A stretch of 39,723 nucleotides of DNA from [Pseudopropionibacterium] massiliense (GTDB lineage: Bacteria; Actinomycetota; Actinomycetes; Propionibacteriales; Propionibacteriaceae). The stretch is taken from contig NZ_LR027842.1 in assembly GCF_900607225.1 (NCBI RefSeq), positions 460,862-500,584 of the forward strand. Direction: 5' to 3'. A program made the position numbers and the translations under genes. Numbering within the stretch: position 1 is the first letter of the stretch; every line of letters starts with the position of its first letter. The notes under the pieces were generated by a model that saw only the letters and a program-made list of their open reading frames with translations, made no database searches and was not told where the DNA came from. Positions 21,936 through 30,435 of this stretch are shown here, in pieces.

Positions 21936-22504
21936 CGCGCCTCTCCCAGCAGGAGCTCCAGACCCTCCCGCAGGGCCTGGATCGCCGGTTCGTCCGCCGG
22001 TTCATCCGCCCAGGCCAGGAGCAGGGACGTCGCGGCACCGATCACGGCCCCCGCTGCCACGCAGGCCTCGCGAGGCCTGGTGTCCTGCGTCGTCAACGCC
22101 TCGCGGATCGCGTCCCGGGTGGCCTGCCCGGAGGCCCATGCCGCCGACCGCAGCGAGTCGGTGGCGGCGATCAGCTCGATGCGTTCCCGGAACTCCTGTG
22201 AGCCCAGCTCGGCCTCGGCGGCGGGGTCGTCGAGGGCGGCGAGCAATCCGCGCACGGCGCGTTCCAGGGGCGGGAGTTCTTCGGGCTGGGCGGCGGCCGC
22301 GGCCGCGATGAGGGGGTCGAACAGGTCGCCGACGACCACGGACTCCTTGGTGGGGAAGTGCCGGAAGAAGGTCATGTGGGAAACCCCCGCGGCTCTTGCG
22401 ATCTGCGTGACGGAGGTCTGGGCATAGCCGTGCCGGTGGAACAGGTCCAAGGCGGTCTCCCGGAGCCGGGCCCGGGTTCGGGTGGGGACGGATCTCACCC
22501 TCAT
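21932..22504 (-). CDS. TetR-family regulator of the ABC exporter operon
   Basis: A 190-residue regulator with an N-terminal helix-turn-helix: LRETALDLFHRHGYAQTSVT, then QIARAAGVSHMTFFRHFPTK. As first gene of the operon it probably represses its own transcription and that of the exporter until a ligand binds. The ATG sits inside a palindromic region with no ribosome site, so it is likely leaderless and the operator covers the start site. Confidence 0.9.
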   Translation of the reverse strand: MRVRSVPTRTRARLRETALDLFHRHGYAQTSVTQIARAAGVSHMTFFRHFPTKESVVVGDLFDPLIAAAAAAQPEELPPLERAVRGLLAALDDPAAEAELGSQEFRERIELIAATDSLRSAAWASGQATRDAIREALTTQDTRPREACVAAGAVIGAATSLLLAWADEPADEPAIQALREGLELLLGEAR

Positions 22505-22540
22505 ATGTTAGCAGCTAACTGTTATTGAATAACATATTGG
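22503..22540. promoter_or_regulatory. TetR operator, three overlapping palindromes
   Basis: Three dyads are stacked: the 13-base GTTAGC-A-GCTAAC (22507-22519), the 15-base TGTTATT-G-AATAACA (22520-22534) and an outer pair ATATGTTA (22503-22510) with TAACATAT (22530-22537). The stretch is far more AT-rich than its surroundings and overlaps the tetR start codon. It fits binding of one or two regulator dimers. Confidence 0.65.
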
Positions 22541-22713
22541 GTTGAGGAGATCCCCGGGGCGGGGCCTTGTCCTCCCACAGGCAGGACTGCTGCCCGGCCG
22601 GTGGATGGTTCCGACACGGACTGTCCGCCGGTGCCCGCGATCCGGCTCACCGATCCCGGGGGAGAAACGTGGTCGACGGGAAAGTGTCGGTGGCCTCCAA
22701 TACAGTTGAGCGC

Positions 22714-24891
22714 GTGGAAGACGAGTACGACGGCGAACCCGAGGACGAGTACGCACCCCTGGACGAGGGATACCTCGACGAGCCCGCCTTCGAGCAGGAG
22801 GGGCCGGGCCTCTTCGACGAGCCCGGGGACGAGGAACCGGCGGCCCCCGCGTCCGCGGCGCCGCCGAACCCGGTCGCGGACGACCAGCGGACACGCGCCG
22901 AGGCCGCGCCCCCACCGCTGGCGCTCTACCGGCGCTACCGCCCGGACTCGTTCGCCGAGGTGATCGGCCAGGACCACGTCACCGTGCCCCTGATGCGGGC
23001 CCTGGACAACAACCGCGTCAACCACGCCTACCTGTTCTCCGGGCCGCGCGGCTGCGGCAAGACCACCTCCGCCCGCATCCTGGCGCGCTGCCTCAACTGC
23101 GAACAGGGCCCCACGTCCACACCCTGCGGGGTCTGCCGCTCCTGCCAGGACCTGGCGCGCGGCGGCCCCGGCAGCATCGACGTGATCGAGATCGACGCCG
23201 CCAGCCACGGCGGTGTCGAGGACGCCCGCGACCTCAGGGAACGCGCCTTCTTCGCCCCGGTGCACAGCCGCTACAAGATCTACATCGTCGACGAGGCCCA
23301 CATGGTCACCACCGCGGGTTTCAACGCGCTGCTGAAACTCGTCGAGGAACCCCCGCCGCACGCGAAGTTCGTCTTCGCCACCACGGAACCGGAGAAGGTC
23401 ATCGGCACCATCCGGTCGCGCACCCACCACTACCCGTTCCGCCTGGTGCCGCCGCGCCTGCTCGGCGAGTACCTGGCCGGGATCTGCGCCACGGAGGGAG
23501 TGGCGGTGGAGCCGTCGGCCCTGCCGCTGGTGGTGCGCGCGGGCGGCGGGTCGGTGCGGGACTCCCTGTCGGTACTGGACCAGCTGCTCGGCGGCGCCGG
23601 GCCGGAGGGCGTCTCCCACGACCAGGCGGCGGCGCTGCTCGGATTCACCCCGGACGCGCTGCTGGACGAGATCGTCGACGCCTTCGCCGCGGGGGACGCG
23701 GCGGGGGTGTTCCGCAGCATCGACAAGATCATCGAGATCGGCCAGGACCCCCGCCGGTTCGCCGAGGACCTGCTGCGGCGGCTGCGGGACCTCGTCATCC
23801 TCGCCGCCGTGCCGCAGGCCGCCGAGAACGGCATGCTGGAGGTCTCCGCGGACCAGGCGCAGCGCCTCGCCACGCAGGTCGCGGGCATGGGGGCGGGGGA
23901 ACTGACCCGCGCCGCCGAGGTGATCGCCGACGGTCTGACGGCCATGCGCGGCACCACCGCGCCCCGCCTCCACCTGGAACTGATGTGCGCCCGGGTGCTG
24001 CTGCCCGGCGCCGACACCGACGAACGCGGCCTCCACGCCCGCATGGACCGCCTGGAGAGGCGGGTCGGGATGATCGGCGACGGTGCGTCCACGCCGGCGC
24101 AGCAGGAACAGCTGCCTCGGCAGGCGCCCCAGCAGGACCGGCAGACGGCACCCCGGCGCCCCGCCCCGGATCCGCGACCCGACCAGGCCCCCCGGCCCGA
24201 GCCCGCCGCGCCGCAGCAGCGGCAACGGTCGCAACCGGAGCCCGCACAGCCGCCCCGGTAGCCCCGCCGGCGGGCCGCAGCGCCGCCCGGCCGGTGCCCG
24301 CCCGCCGGCGCGCAGACCCCCCCCCCCAGCGCCCCCCGCAGCCCGCGCCGGAGGCGCCGCGCCCGGCCCAGGGCGGGCGCACACTGACCACGCCGGAGCT
24401 GCGGCAGGTGTGGCCCAGCGTCCTGGAGGACGTGAAACGCCGCCGCCGGTTCGCCCACATGATGCTCAGCAAGCACGCGCAGGTGCTGGACGTCACCGAC
24501 GGGCAGCTGCTGCTCGGTTTCAGTGACGCAGGGGCCAGGGAGAACTTCTCCTCCTCCGGGGTGGTGGACCTGCTGATCCAGGCCATCGTCGCGGTCATAG
24601 GCGTCGAGGTGCGCATCCAGGCCGTGATGTCCGGAACCAACGAACGCCCCGCCCGCCGGGAGCAGAGGCCGCCCCACCCCGGAACGGGGGGAGCGGAGGC
24701 ATGAACCCCCGCCGGAGCCCAGGCAGCCGCGTCGCAGGCCCGAACCGACACCACCCACCCCCCCGGAACCCGATCCCGAACCCGAGATCGCCGAGGACGA
24801 CCAGAGCCTGGAGAACGCCGACGAACTGGCCGCCAAGCTCCTCGCCGACGAGCTGGGGGCCGAGATCATCACCGAGGACCCGCCCGGCTGA
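22714..24891 (+). CDS. dnaX: DNA polymerase III gamma/tau subunit, reading frame interrupted twice
   Basis: The clamp-loader ATPase subunit. After an acidic extension of about 65 residues the AAA+ core begins LALYRRYRPDSFAEVIGQDH, with Walker A GPRGCGKT, the four-cysteine zinc site (CLNCEQG...CGVCRSCQ), Walker B in IVDEAHM and sensor 1 in FATTEPEKV. The first frame stops with TAG at 24259, after 515 codons, in a Pro/Gln-rich linker. The tau C-terminal domain (ELRQVWPSVLEDVKRRRRFA onwards) continues in the -1 frame to 24704, and a final acidic tail (ADELAAKLLADELGAEIITE) reverts to the original frame, ending at 24891. C-rich tracts (11 C at 24317-24327, 7 C near 24758) lie in the region. Start: GTG 22714, seven bases after TACAGT, so probably leaderless; earlier starts are possible. 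Confidence 0.85.
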
Positions 24892-24902
24892 TCTGACTCA
24901 TC

Positions 24903-25275
24903 GAAGCCGGTTGAGCCGGCCTGCGAGCGTCAGCGAGTGGGCCGTGTCGAAACCTCTTGCGCGTGTCCGGGGACTTGTGGTCGGGTCTGTTGTTCGGGTG
25001 TCGGTGGTTTCGACTCGGGCTGCTCGTTCCTCGCGGCCCGGCTCAACCGGCTTGTGGGGAGGGAAGTTGGTTGAGCCGGCCTGCGAGCGTCAGCGAGCTG
25101 GTCGTGTCGAAACCTCGTGCGCGTGTCTGGGGAACTTGGGGCGGGTTCTGGCTACCGGGTGTCAGCAGTGGTTTCGACTCAGCCGTTCGCTTCGCTCACG
25201 TGCTGGCTCAACCAGCTTCGGGAGGGGTTTCGACTCGGACTGCTCCTTCGTCGCGGCCCGGTTCAACCGGTTTTG
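24903..25275. repeat. Tandem cluster of family-B repeats between dnaX and ybaB
   Basis: Two full copies (about 24905-25055 and 25070-25225) and a right half (about 25226-25275) are laid end to end. Each full copy begins GGTTGAGCCGGCCTGCGAGCG, has GTGTCGAAACC about 46 bases in, then a variable GT-rich spacer and the right arm GGTTTCGACTC...GGCTCAACC. The left arms of the two copies are nearly identical; the right arm of the second differs most. No gene is found in this 458-base gap (24892-25349). Confidence 0.8.
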
Positions 25276-25349
25276 GGGGTTCGATAGGCGTGCGGGAGAA
25301 CTCGCTTGTCCGTGGGACCTCTTATCATTGAGTGCGACGGAAGGACGCC

Positions 25350-25655
25350 ATGACCGAAGGATTCGACATGAACGCGCTGCTGGCCCAGGCCCAGCAGATG
25401 CAGGAACAGATGCTCGCCGCCCGCGACAACCTGGTCTCCAGGGAGTTCGAGGCCTCCGCGGGTGGTGATCTCGTCACGGTGAAGCTCAACGGGCTGGGCG
25501 AGCTGCTGGACGTGACCATCGCGCCCGCCGCCTGCGACCCGGAGGACACCGAGAGCCTGTCCGCCCTGATCGTCGCCGCCTTCCGGTCGGCGCGCCAGCA
25601 GGTGGAGTCGGCGGCCGCCTCCGCCACTCCCCAGATCCCGGGAATGGGTTTCTGA
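25350..25655 (+). CDS. YbaB/EbfC-family nucleoid-associated protein
   Basis: A 101-residue protein matching YbaB/EbfC along its length: [20 protein letters not shown] as first helix, the [20 protein letters not shown] strand region and a C-terminal PGMGF typical of the family. These small proteins dimerise and bind DNA with little sequence preference, and the gene lies between dnaX and recR in many bacteria, as here. The ATG at 25350 follows GAAGGA; a methionine six codons earlier lacks this site. The recR start follows one base after the stop, so both are co-translated. Confidence 0.92.
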   Translation: MTEGFDMNALLAQAQQMQEQMLAARDNLVSREFEASAGGDLVTVKLNGLGELLDVTIAPAACDPEDTESLSALIVAAFRSARQQVESAAASATPQIPGMGF

Positions 25656-25656
25656 G

Positions 25657-26376
25657 TTGTACGAGGGCCCCATCCAGGACCTGATCGACGAGCTGAGCCG
25701 CCTGCCCGGCATCGGCCCGCGCGGCGCGCAGCGCATCGCCTTCCACCTGCTCGACGCACCCGAGGAGGAGGTCTTCCAGCTCGCCGACGTGCTGCGGCGC
25801 GTCAAGGAGGCCGCGCGGTTCTGCGAGGTGTGTTTCAACGTGTCGCAGGAAACCCGTTGCCGGGTGTGCCGCGACCCGCGCCGCGACCGGTCGCTGCTGT
25901 GCGTGGTGGAAGAGTCGAAGGACGTGGTCGCCATCGAACGCACCGGCGAGTTCCGCGGCACCTACCACGTGCTGGGCGGGTCGATCTCCCCGATCGACGG
26001 CCGCGGCCCCGGTGACCTGCACACCCGGGAGCTGTTCCAGCGCCTCGCCGACGGGACCGTCACCGAGGTGATCCTCGCCACCGACCCCGACACCGAGGGC
26101 GAGGCGACGGCCTCCTACCTGGGACGGATGCTGCGCGACTTCGGGGTGCGGGTCACCCGGCCCGCCTCCGGGCTGCCCGTCGGCGGGGACCTCGAGTACG
26201 CCGACCAGATCACCCTCGGCAGGGCCTTCGAGGGTCGCCGTTCCATGTTCGGCGACGAACCCGAACCGGCTCCTCAGCCCACCCCCGGGGAGCCCGCGCG
26301 GGAAGAACCCGCGGGCGACGGCGATCCGGGACGCGCCACGGCCTACCAGTCGCTGGTGGGAACCCCGGCCCGCTGA
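25657..26376 (+). CDS. recR: Recombination mediator RecR
   Basis: A 239-residue protein: an N-terminal helix-hairpin-helix ([20 protein letters not shown]), a four-cysteine zinc site (CEVCFN...CRVCRD) at about residues 55-72 and a TOPRIM domain ([20 protein letters not shown], later [15 protein letters not shown]). RecR works with RecO (and RecF) to load RecA on SSB-coated gapped DNA. The start is TTG, one base after the ybaB stop. Most RecR proteins have about 200 residues; the extra 40 here form a Pro/Glu-rich tail after SMFGDEP, probably disordered. Confidence 0.95.
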   Translation: MYEGPIQDLIDELSRLPGIGPRGAQRIAFHLLDAPEEEVFQLADVLRRVKEAARFCEVCFNVSQETRCRVCRDPRRDRSLLCVVEESKDVVAIERTGEFRGTYHVLGGSISPIDGRGPGDLHTRELFQRLADGTVTEVILATDPDTEGEATASYLGRMLRDFGVRVTRPASGLPVGGDLEYADQITLGRAFEGRRSMFGDEPEPAPQPTPGEPAREEPAGDGDPGRATAYQSLVGTPAR

Positions 26377-26436
26377 CCGGCCGCACCGGCGCCCCGGCAC
26401 GGCATCGCCGGCCGGGATTGTTCACACCGGAGACCC

Positions 26437-26508
26437 CACCAGCGGTCCCGCTCTCGCCCACGAGCGCATTCCGTGCGGCCGGGAGCGGGAATCCCGCACC
26501 CGCTGGTG
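26437..26508. repeat. Inverted repeat downstream of recR
   Basis: CACCAGCGG at 26437-26445 and CCGCTGGTG at 26500-26508 are perfect nine-base arms, with a small hairpin GCGGG-AAT-CCCGC inside. TTGTTCAC 20 bases before the left arm recalls family-A ends. It may be a degenerate element or a bidirectional terminator between recR and the leftward genes; no T-tract is seen. Confidence 0.35.
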
Positions 26509-26568
26509 CAGGAACTCATTGATCTCGATCGCACGACCTTCGTCTCCCGCGCGGGTGGGGGGAGGCTG

Positions 26569-26823
26569 TCACCGTCCGCGGGGCCGGTCCAGTATGGCGG
26601 GGGCCCGTTGCGTGACGGCGAGCCAGAACAGGTCGTCGTTCATGGACCGATATCCGGTGCGGGCCGCAATGTTGCGTGTTGTGCGGATGGCGAGGCGCTC
26701 CTGCTGGGTGACCGCTTCCATGCGGGGTTCGAACTCGGGGCGTTCGAGCAGGGCGGCGAGCCGGATGATCACCATGCAGGCCACGTCGTGGGTCTCCTTC
26801 CCGTCGTGGAAGTCCTCGCGCAC
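26569..26823 (-). CDS. Small protein of unknown function, possibly 5'-truncated
   Basis: From a GTG at 26823 the frame encodes 84 residues beginning VREDFHDGKETHDVACMVII and containing RLAIRTTRNIAARTG and YRSMNDDLFWLAVTQRAPA. The amino-acid composition and codon bias look like a real protein and the other frames do not. No domain is recognised. The start is unsure: the frame is open further upstream (RWWDAGSPVP) with no good ribosome site. It lies 86 bases beyond the vapC stop on the same strand. It may be a fragment of a larger gene. Confidence 0.45.
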   Translation of the reverse strand: MREDFHDGKETHDVACMVIIRLAALLERPEFEPRMEAVTQQERLAIRTTRNIAARTGYRSMNDDLFWLAVTQRAPAILDRPRGR

Positions 26824-26909
26824 CGGAACGGGTGATCCGGCGTCCCACCATCGTGACCGGTACGGTCCGGTACGAGAACACGCCGACTCATCCCGACTGG
26901 TGCGTCCCC

Positions 26910-27356
26910 TCAGTCGACGGGGATGACCTCGACGAAGTGGCGATCGCCATCGGCGAGAGCAGGGGGAATCCGGGTATCCAGTGTCGACAGCACTGCTCCA
27001 CGGCGCGCCGCGAGATCCACGAGGTGGAAGTCCGTGACCTGACGGTATCCGACAATCCCGCTGACATCGATGGCAGGAGAGGTCAGCGATGCCGAGTCCT
27101 CGATGAACTCGTGCCCGCTGACCGAACAGAACATTCTCAGGGCGTCGAAGACCTCTGAAACCCCGAGTTCGAACCCCGTGACCCGCGGGTTGAGCAGGAG
27201 CCTGCAATACGCGGACTCGGTGATCGAGCACGTGGCCCACGCGTCGACGTCCTCGAACCAGCTGGTGGCGGCCTTGTGATGAACGTGATTGGCCAGCGAA
27301 AGCGCGATCATCACGTTGATGTCGAGCAGGCGCAGTGTTCGCTCACTCGTCGCCAT
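26910..27356 (-). CDS. vapC: VapC-type PIN-domain toxin
   Basis: A 148-residue PIN-domain protein. The first catalytic aspartate is in LLDINVMIAL (residue 12), the conserved glutamate is in SITESAYCRLLLNP, and later acidic residues are in the VTDFHLVDLA and LSTLDTR segments. This D-x-N-V-x-I-A-L form belongs to the VapC group with a longer, about 140-residue domain. VapC toxins cut RNA (often tRNA) and are held in check by the antitoxin encoded just upstream. The start overlaps the antitoxin gene by 14 bases. Confidence 0.88.
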   Translation of the reverse strand: MATSERTLRLLDINVMIALSLANHVHHKAATSWFEDVDAWATCSITESAYCRLLLNPRVTGFELGVSEVFDALRMFCSVSGHEFIEDSASLTSPAIDVSGIVGYRQVTDFHLVDLAARRGAVLSTLDTRIPPALADGDRHFVEVIPVD

Positions 27357-27576
27357 CGCGGTATCTCTCGACCCGGTCCAGGGTCACCGTATGGGCCTGG
27401 CTCCCCTGAGGGGGCGTGAAGACCGGGACCCCGCGAGAGCCGGAGTCCGGTCCGCCACTGTGAATCCCGCGCAGCGCATAGTCCGACACGGCACGGCCCA
27501 GGGAGGTGCCCTCGCGCCGCGCCTTCTCCCTCGCGACGGCGAGAACGTCGTCATCGATGTCCAGTGTCGTTCGCAT
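27343..27576 (-). CDS. vapB: VapB-type ribbon-helix-helix antitoxin
   Basis: A 77-residue protein whose first 40 residues (MRTTLDIDDDVLAVAREKAR, then REGTSLGRAVSDYAL) form a ribbon-helix-helix DNA-binding unit; the C-terminal half, rich in Gly, Pro and Ser, should wrap and inhibit the PIN toxin. TACTGT lies six bases before the ATG, so the gene is probably leaderless and autoregulated at that promoter. It and the toxin gene form a classical antitoxin-first operon. Confidence 0.88.
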   Translation of the reverse strand: MRTTLDIDDDVLAVAREKARREGTSLGRAVSDYALRGIHSGGPDSGSRGVPVFTPPQGSQAHTVTLDRVERYRDGDE

Positions 27577-27722
27577 GAGAACACAGTAGCATCACCGCAT
27601 CATCACATTGTGGAGTCGTCTTGTCCTCGCCCGCGGGGCATCGCACGTGCAGGAGACGGAACCTCCGCGCCCGATGGTGCGGAGCGTTCCCGTCCGTGTG
27701 GAGGACGCGTAGTCTCACGCGC

Positions 27723-30266
27723 ATGGCTGGAAACCCTCCTTCCGTTCCCACCGCGATCAGCGTGGTCGGGGCCCGCGTGCACAATCTCAAGAACATCGAT
27801 GTCGAGGTGCCGTTGGGAAAGTTCGTGGCTGTCGCCGGCGTGTCCGGTTCGGGCAAGTCATCGCTCGCACTGGGAGTGCTCTACGCCGAGGGCGCACGCC
27901 GCTACCTGGAGTCACTGTCCACATACACGCGCCGGCGCCTGACCCAGGCGGCGCGCCCCGACGTCGACGAGATCCTGCACGTGCCCGCCGCCCTGGCCCT
28001 GCATCAGCGCCCGCCCGTGCCCGGGGTGCGTTCCACCTTCGGCACGTCCACCGAGGTGCTCAACTCACTGCGCCTGGCCTATTCCCGCCTGGGCCACCAC
28101 ATGTGCCCGAATGGTCATCTCAACGAGCCGACCATCGACGTCGCCCTCGACCTGCCCCTGCACTGCACCACCTGCGGGGTTGAGTTCACCCAGCCGGGTG
28201 CCGAATCCTTCGCCTTCAACTCCGACGGCGCCTGCCCCCGCTGTGAGGGTACGGGTGTGGTGCGGACGGTGGACGAATCGACCCTGGTGCCCGACGAGTC
28301 GCTCTCCATCGACGAGGGCGCGGTCGCGCCCTGGCAGACCCTGATGTGGTCGCTCATGAAGGACATCGCCCGGGAGATGGGCGTGCGCACGGATGTCCCG
28401 TTCCGGGAGCTGACAGCTCAGGAGCGGGAGATCGTGTTGCACGGCCCAGCCGAGAAGAGGCACATCCTCTACGTCAACGAGAAAACCGACATGGCCGCCG
28501 AGATGGATTTCACCTACTACAGCGCGGTGCACACTGTGGAGAACGCGCTGTCCAAGGTGAAGGACGAGCGGGGTATGAGGCGCGTGGGGAGATTCCTCCA
28601 CGAGGCGAGGTGCCCGGCCTGCCACGGCAGCCGCCTGTCAGAGCGGGCGCGCTCCACCACGGTGCGTGGCCTCGGCCTGGATGAGGCCTGCGCCATGGCG
28701 CTGAGCGACCTCGTCGAATGGACCGCCGGCATTGTGGACACCATGCCGGACGAACTCGTCGCCATGGCCCGCCAGATCATCGACGAGCTGGCTACCACCG
28801 CCCGCCGCCTGCTCGACCTCGGCCTGGGATACCTGTCGCTGGACCGGGCGTCATCCACCCTGTCCACCGGGGAACGCCAGCGCGTCCAGCTCACCCGGGC
28901 CGTGCGCAACCGCACCACCGGCGTGCTCTACATCCTCGACGAACCCAGCATCGGTCTGCACCCGGCCAACCTCGCAGGCCTGACCGGCCTGGTGCGGGAC
29001 CTGCTCGCCGACGGCAACTCGGTGCTGGTCGTCGACCACGACGTGGCGCTGCTGCGGGAGGCCGACTGGCTCATGGAGATCGGCCCGGGCTCGGGACGTG
29101 AGGGCGGCGAGATCGTCGTGAACGCCCCCGTGGCGGAGGCGATATCGTCGCCGTCCAGTCGCATCGCCCCGTTCATCACCGGTGACGCCGACGTCCTCTG
29201 CCGCGAGCAGGCACCGGCCGGGAAGGTCTTCGACCACGGCGCCATCCACCTGGAAACCGCCCCGATCCACACCGTCCACGCGCTCGACGTCGCCATCCCC
29301 GAGCAGCGGCTGACCGCCGTCACCGGTGTATCGGGCTCCGGCAAGACCACCCTCGTCCTGGAGGCCCTCGTCCCCGCGCTGCGGTCCCTGGCCGAGGACA
29401 CACCCCTGCCCGACCCGGTCACTTCGATCGATGCCCGCGACACCCGCCGGGTGGTCGTCGTCGACGCCTCACCCATCGGCACGAACGTCCGTTCGACGGT
29501 GGCCACCTACTCCGGGGTCATGGACGAGCTGCGGCGTACCTACGCGCGCACCCCGGCCTCCAAGGAGGCGGGCCTGAAGACAGGCGACTTCTCCTACAAC
29601 ACCGGTTCCCTGCGCTGCGAGCACTGCGACGGCACCGGCCAGATCGTTCTCGATGTCCAGTTCCTGCCCGATGTCGACATCGTCTGCCCTCGGTGCTCGG
29701 GCTCCCGCTACGGCGAGCAGGCCCACGCCGTCCGTCGGGTCCCGGCCGACGGGACGGACACCGACGCCCTGTCCCTGCCCGAGCTGCTCGCCCTGACGGT
29801 GGAGCAGGCGGAGCAGGCATGCTCAGATCTCCCGAAGGTGCGGCGTCACCTGCGTCTGCTGGCCGATCTGGGGCTGGGGTACCTCACCCTTGGAGAGACG
29901 ACGACGGCCCTGTCCGGCGGCGAGGCGCAACGTCTCAAGCTCTCCACGGACCTGGGACGCGACCAGCACGGAACCGTGTTCGTGCTCGACGAGCCCAGCA
30001 TCGGCCTGCATCCACTGGACGTGCGCGTCCTGCTCGGGATCCTGGACCGGCTCGTGAAGACCGGGGCCACCGTGCTCGTCATCGAACACGACTTCGACAT
30101 GATCGCCAACGCCGACTGGCTCATCGACATGGGGCCGGGTGGTGGGGAGGCCGGCGGACGGGTCATTGCCACCGGCACACCCGCACGGGTTTCCGCCGAT
30201 AGCGGCTCGACCGGCAGCGCCACCGGCCGCTACCTGGCCGCCCATCTGGCCCATCACCCTCGCTGA
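27723..30266 (+). CDS. UvrA paralogue (class II/III), excinuclease-like ABC ATPase
   Basis: An 847-residue twin ABC ATPase of the UvrA family. First ATPase: Walker A GVSGSGKS (39-46), signature LSTGERQRVQL, Walker B YILDEPSIGLHP. Second: Walker A GVSGSGKTT, signature LSGGEAQRLKL, Walker B FVLDEPSIGLHP. Zinc-binding CxxC pairs are present (CPRCEGTG, CPACHGSR, CEHCDGTG...CPRCSGSR). It is about 100 residues shorter than housekeeping UvrA (about 950), and probably lacks the UvrB-binding insertion, as in UvrA2 and drug-resistance homologues (DrrC type). Its role may be tolerance to DNA-binding drugs rather than standard repair (inference). TAGTCT lies seven bases before the ATG, indicating leaderless translation. 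Confidence 0.88.
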   Translation: MAGNPPSVPTAISVVGARVHNLKNIDVEVPLGKFVAVAGVSGSGKSSLALGVLYAEGARRYLESLSTYTRRRLTQAARPDVDEILHVPAALALHQRPPVPGVRSTFGTSTEVLNSLRLAYSRLGHHMCPNGHLNEPTIDVALDLPLHCTTCGVEFTQPGAESFAFNSDGACPRCEGTGVVRTVDESTLVPDESLSIDEGAVAPWQTLMWSLMKDIAREMGVRTDVPFRELTAQEREIVLHGPAEKRHILYVNEKTDMAAEMDFTYYSAVHTVENALSKVKDERGMRRVGRFLHEARCPACHGSRLSERARSTTVRGLGLDEACAMALSDLVEWTAGIVDTMPDELVAMARQIIDELATTARRLLDLGLGYLSLDRASSTLSTGERQRVQLTRAVRNRTTGVLYILDEPSIGLHPANLAGLTGLVRDLLADGNSVLVVDHDVALLREADWLMEIGPGSGREGGEIVVNAPVAEAISSPSSRIAPFITGDADVLCREQAPAGKVFDHGAIHLETAPIHTVHALDVAIPEQRLTAVTGVSGSGKTTLVLEALVPALRSLAEDTPLPDPVTSIDARDTRRVVVVDASPIGTNVRSTVATYSGVMDELRRTYARTPASKEAGLKTGDFSYNTGSLRCEHCDGTGQIVLDVQFLPDVDIVCPRCSGSRYGEQAHAVRRVPADGTDTDALSLPELLALTVEQAEQACSDLPKVRRHLRLLADLGLGYLTLGETTTALSGGEAQRLKLSTDLGRDQHGTVFVLDEPSIGLHPLDVRVLLGILDRLVKTGATVLVIEHDFDMIANADWLIDMGPGGGEAGGRVIATGTPARVSADSGSTGSATGRYLAAHLAHHPR

Positions 30267-30307
30267 GACCGGGCGAAATGCAGCGCTGCCCAGCTGTTCA
30301 ACGATCG

Positions 30308-30382
30308 AACTTGTTCACGGTCACCCTCACGCCCGCGCTGATCGAGAGCTGTGCCGGTCGGCGCGCGGTCCATGAACAAACC
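30308..30382. repeat. Degenerate family-A element
   Basis: TTGTTCA at 30311-30317 and TGAACAA at 30373-30379 are perfect inverted ends resembling the tips of the other family-A copies (GGCTTGTTCACG). The core differs from the copies at 3847 and 10819, so it is a diverged or different subfamily member. Confidence 0.45.
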
Positions 30383-30392
30383 CCCACGGCAA

Positions 30393-30429
30393 GGTTTCCA
30401 TTGGAAACCCTGTCGTGGTCCTCTACAGT
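30393..30429 (+). promoter_or_regulatory. Promoter with overlapping palindrome for the ABC operon
   Basis: TTGGAA at 30401-30406 and TACAGT at 30424-30429 are separated by exactly 17 bases, and the ATG of the first permease gene starts seven bases after the -10 box, so the mRNA is leaderless. The -35 box is the right arm of a 17-base palindrome, GGTTTCCA-T-TGGAAACC (30393-30409), which would serve as an operator for a repressor. No regulator gene is adjacent. Confidence 0.7.
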
Positions 30430-30435
30430 CCTGTC

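Noticed and set aside
24903..25275. Tandem repeats considered as a CRISPR array
   Set aside because: The units are about 150 bases with inverted arms, spacers are not of constant 30-40 base length, and no cas genes are in the window.
26437..26508. Inverted repeat after recR considered as a Rho-independent terminator
   Set aside because: The loop between the main arms is over 50 bases and there is no T-tract on either strand.
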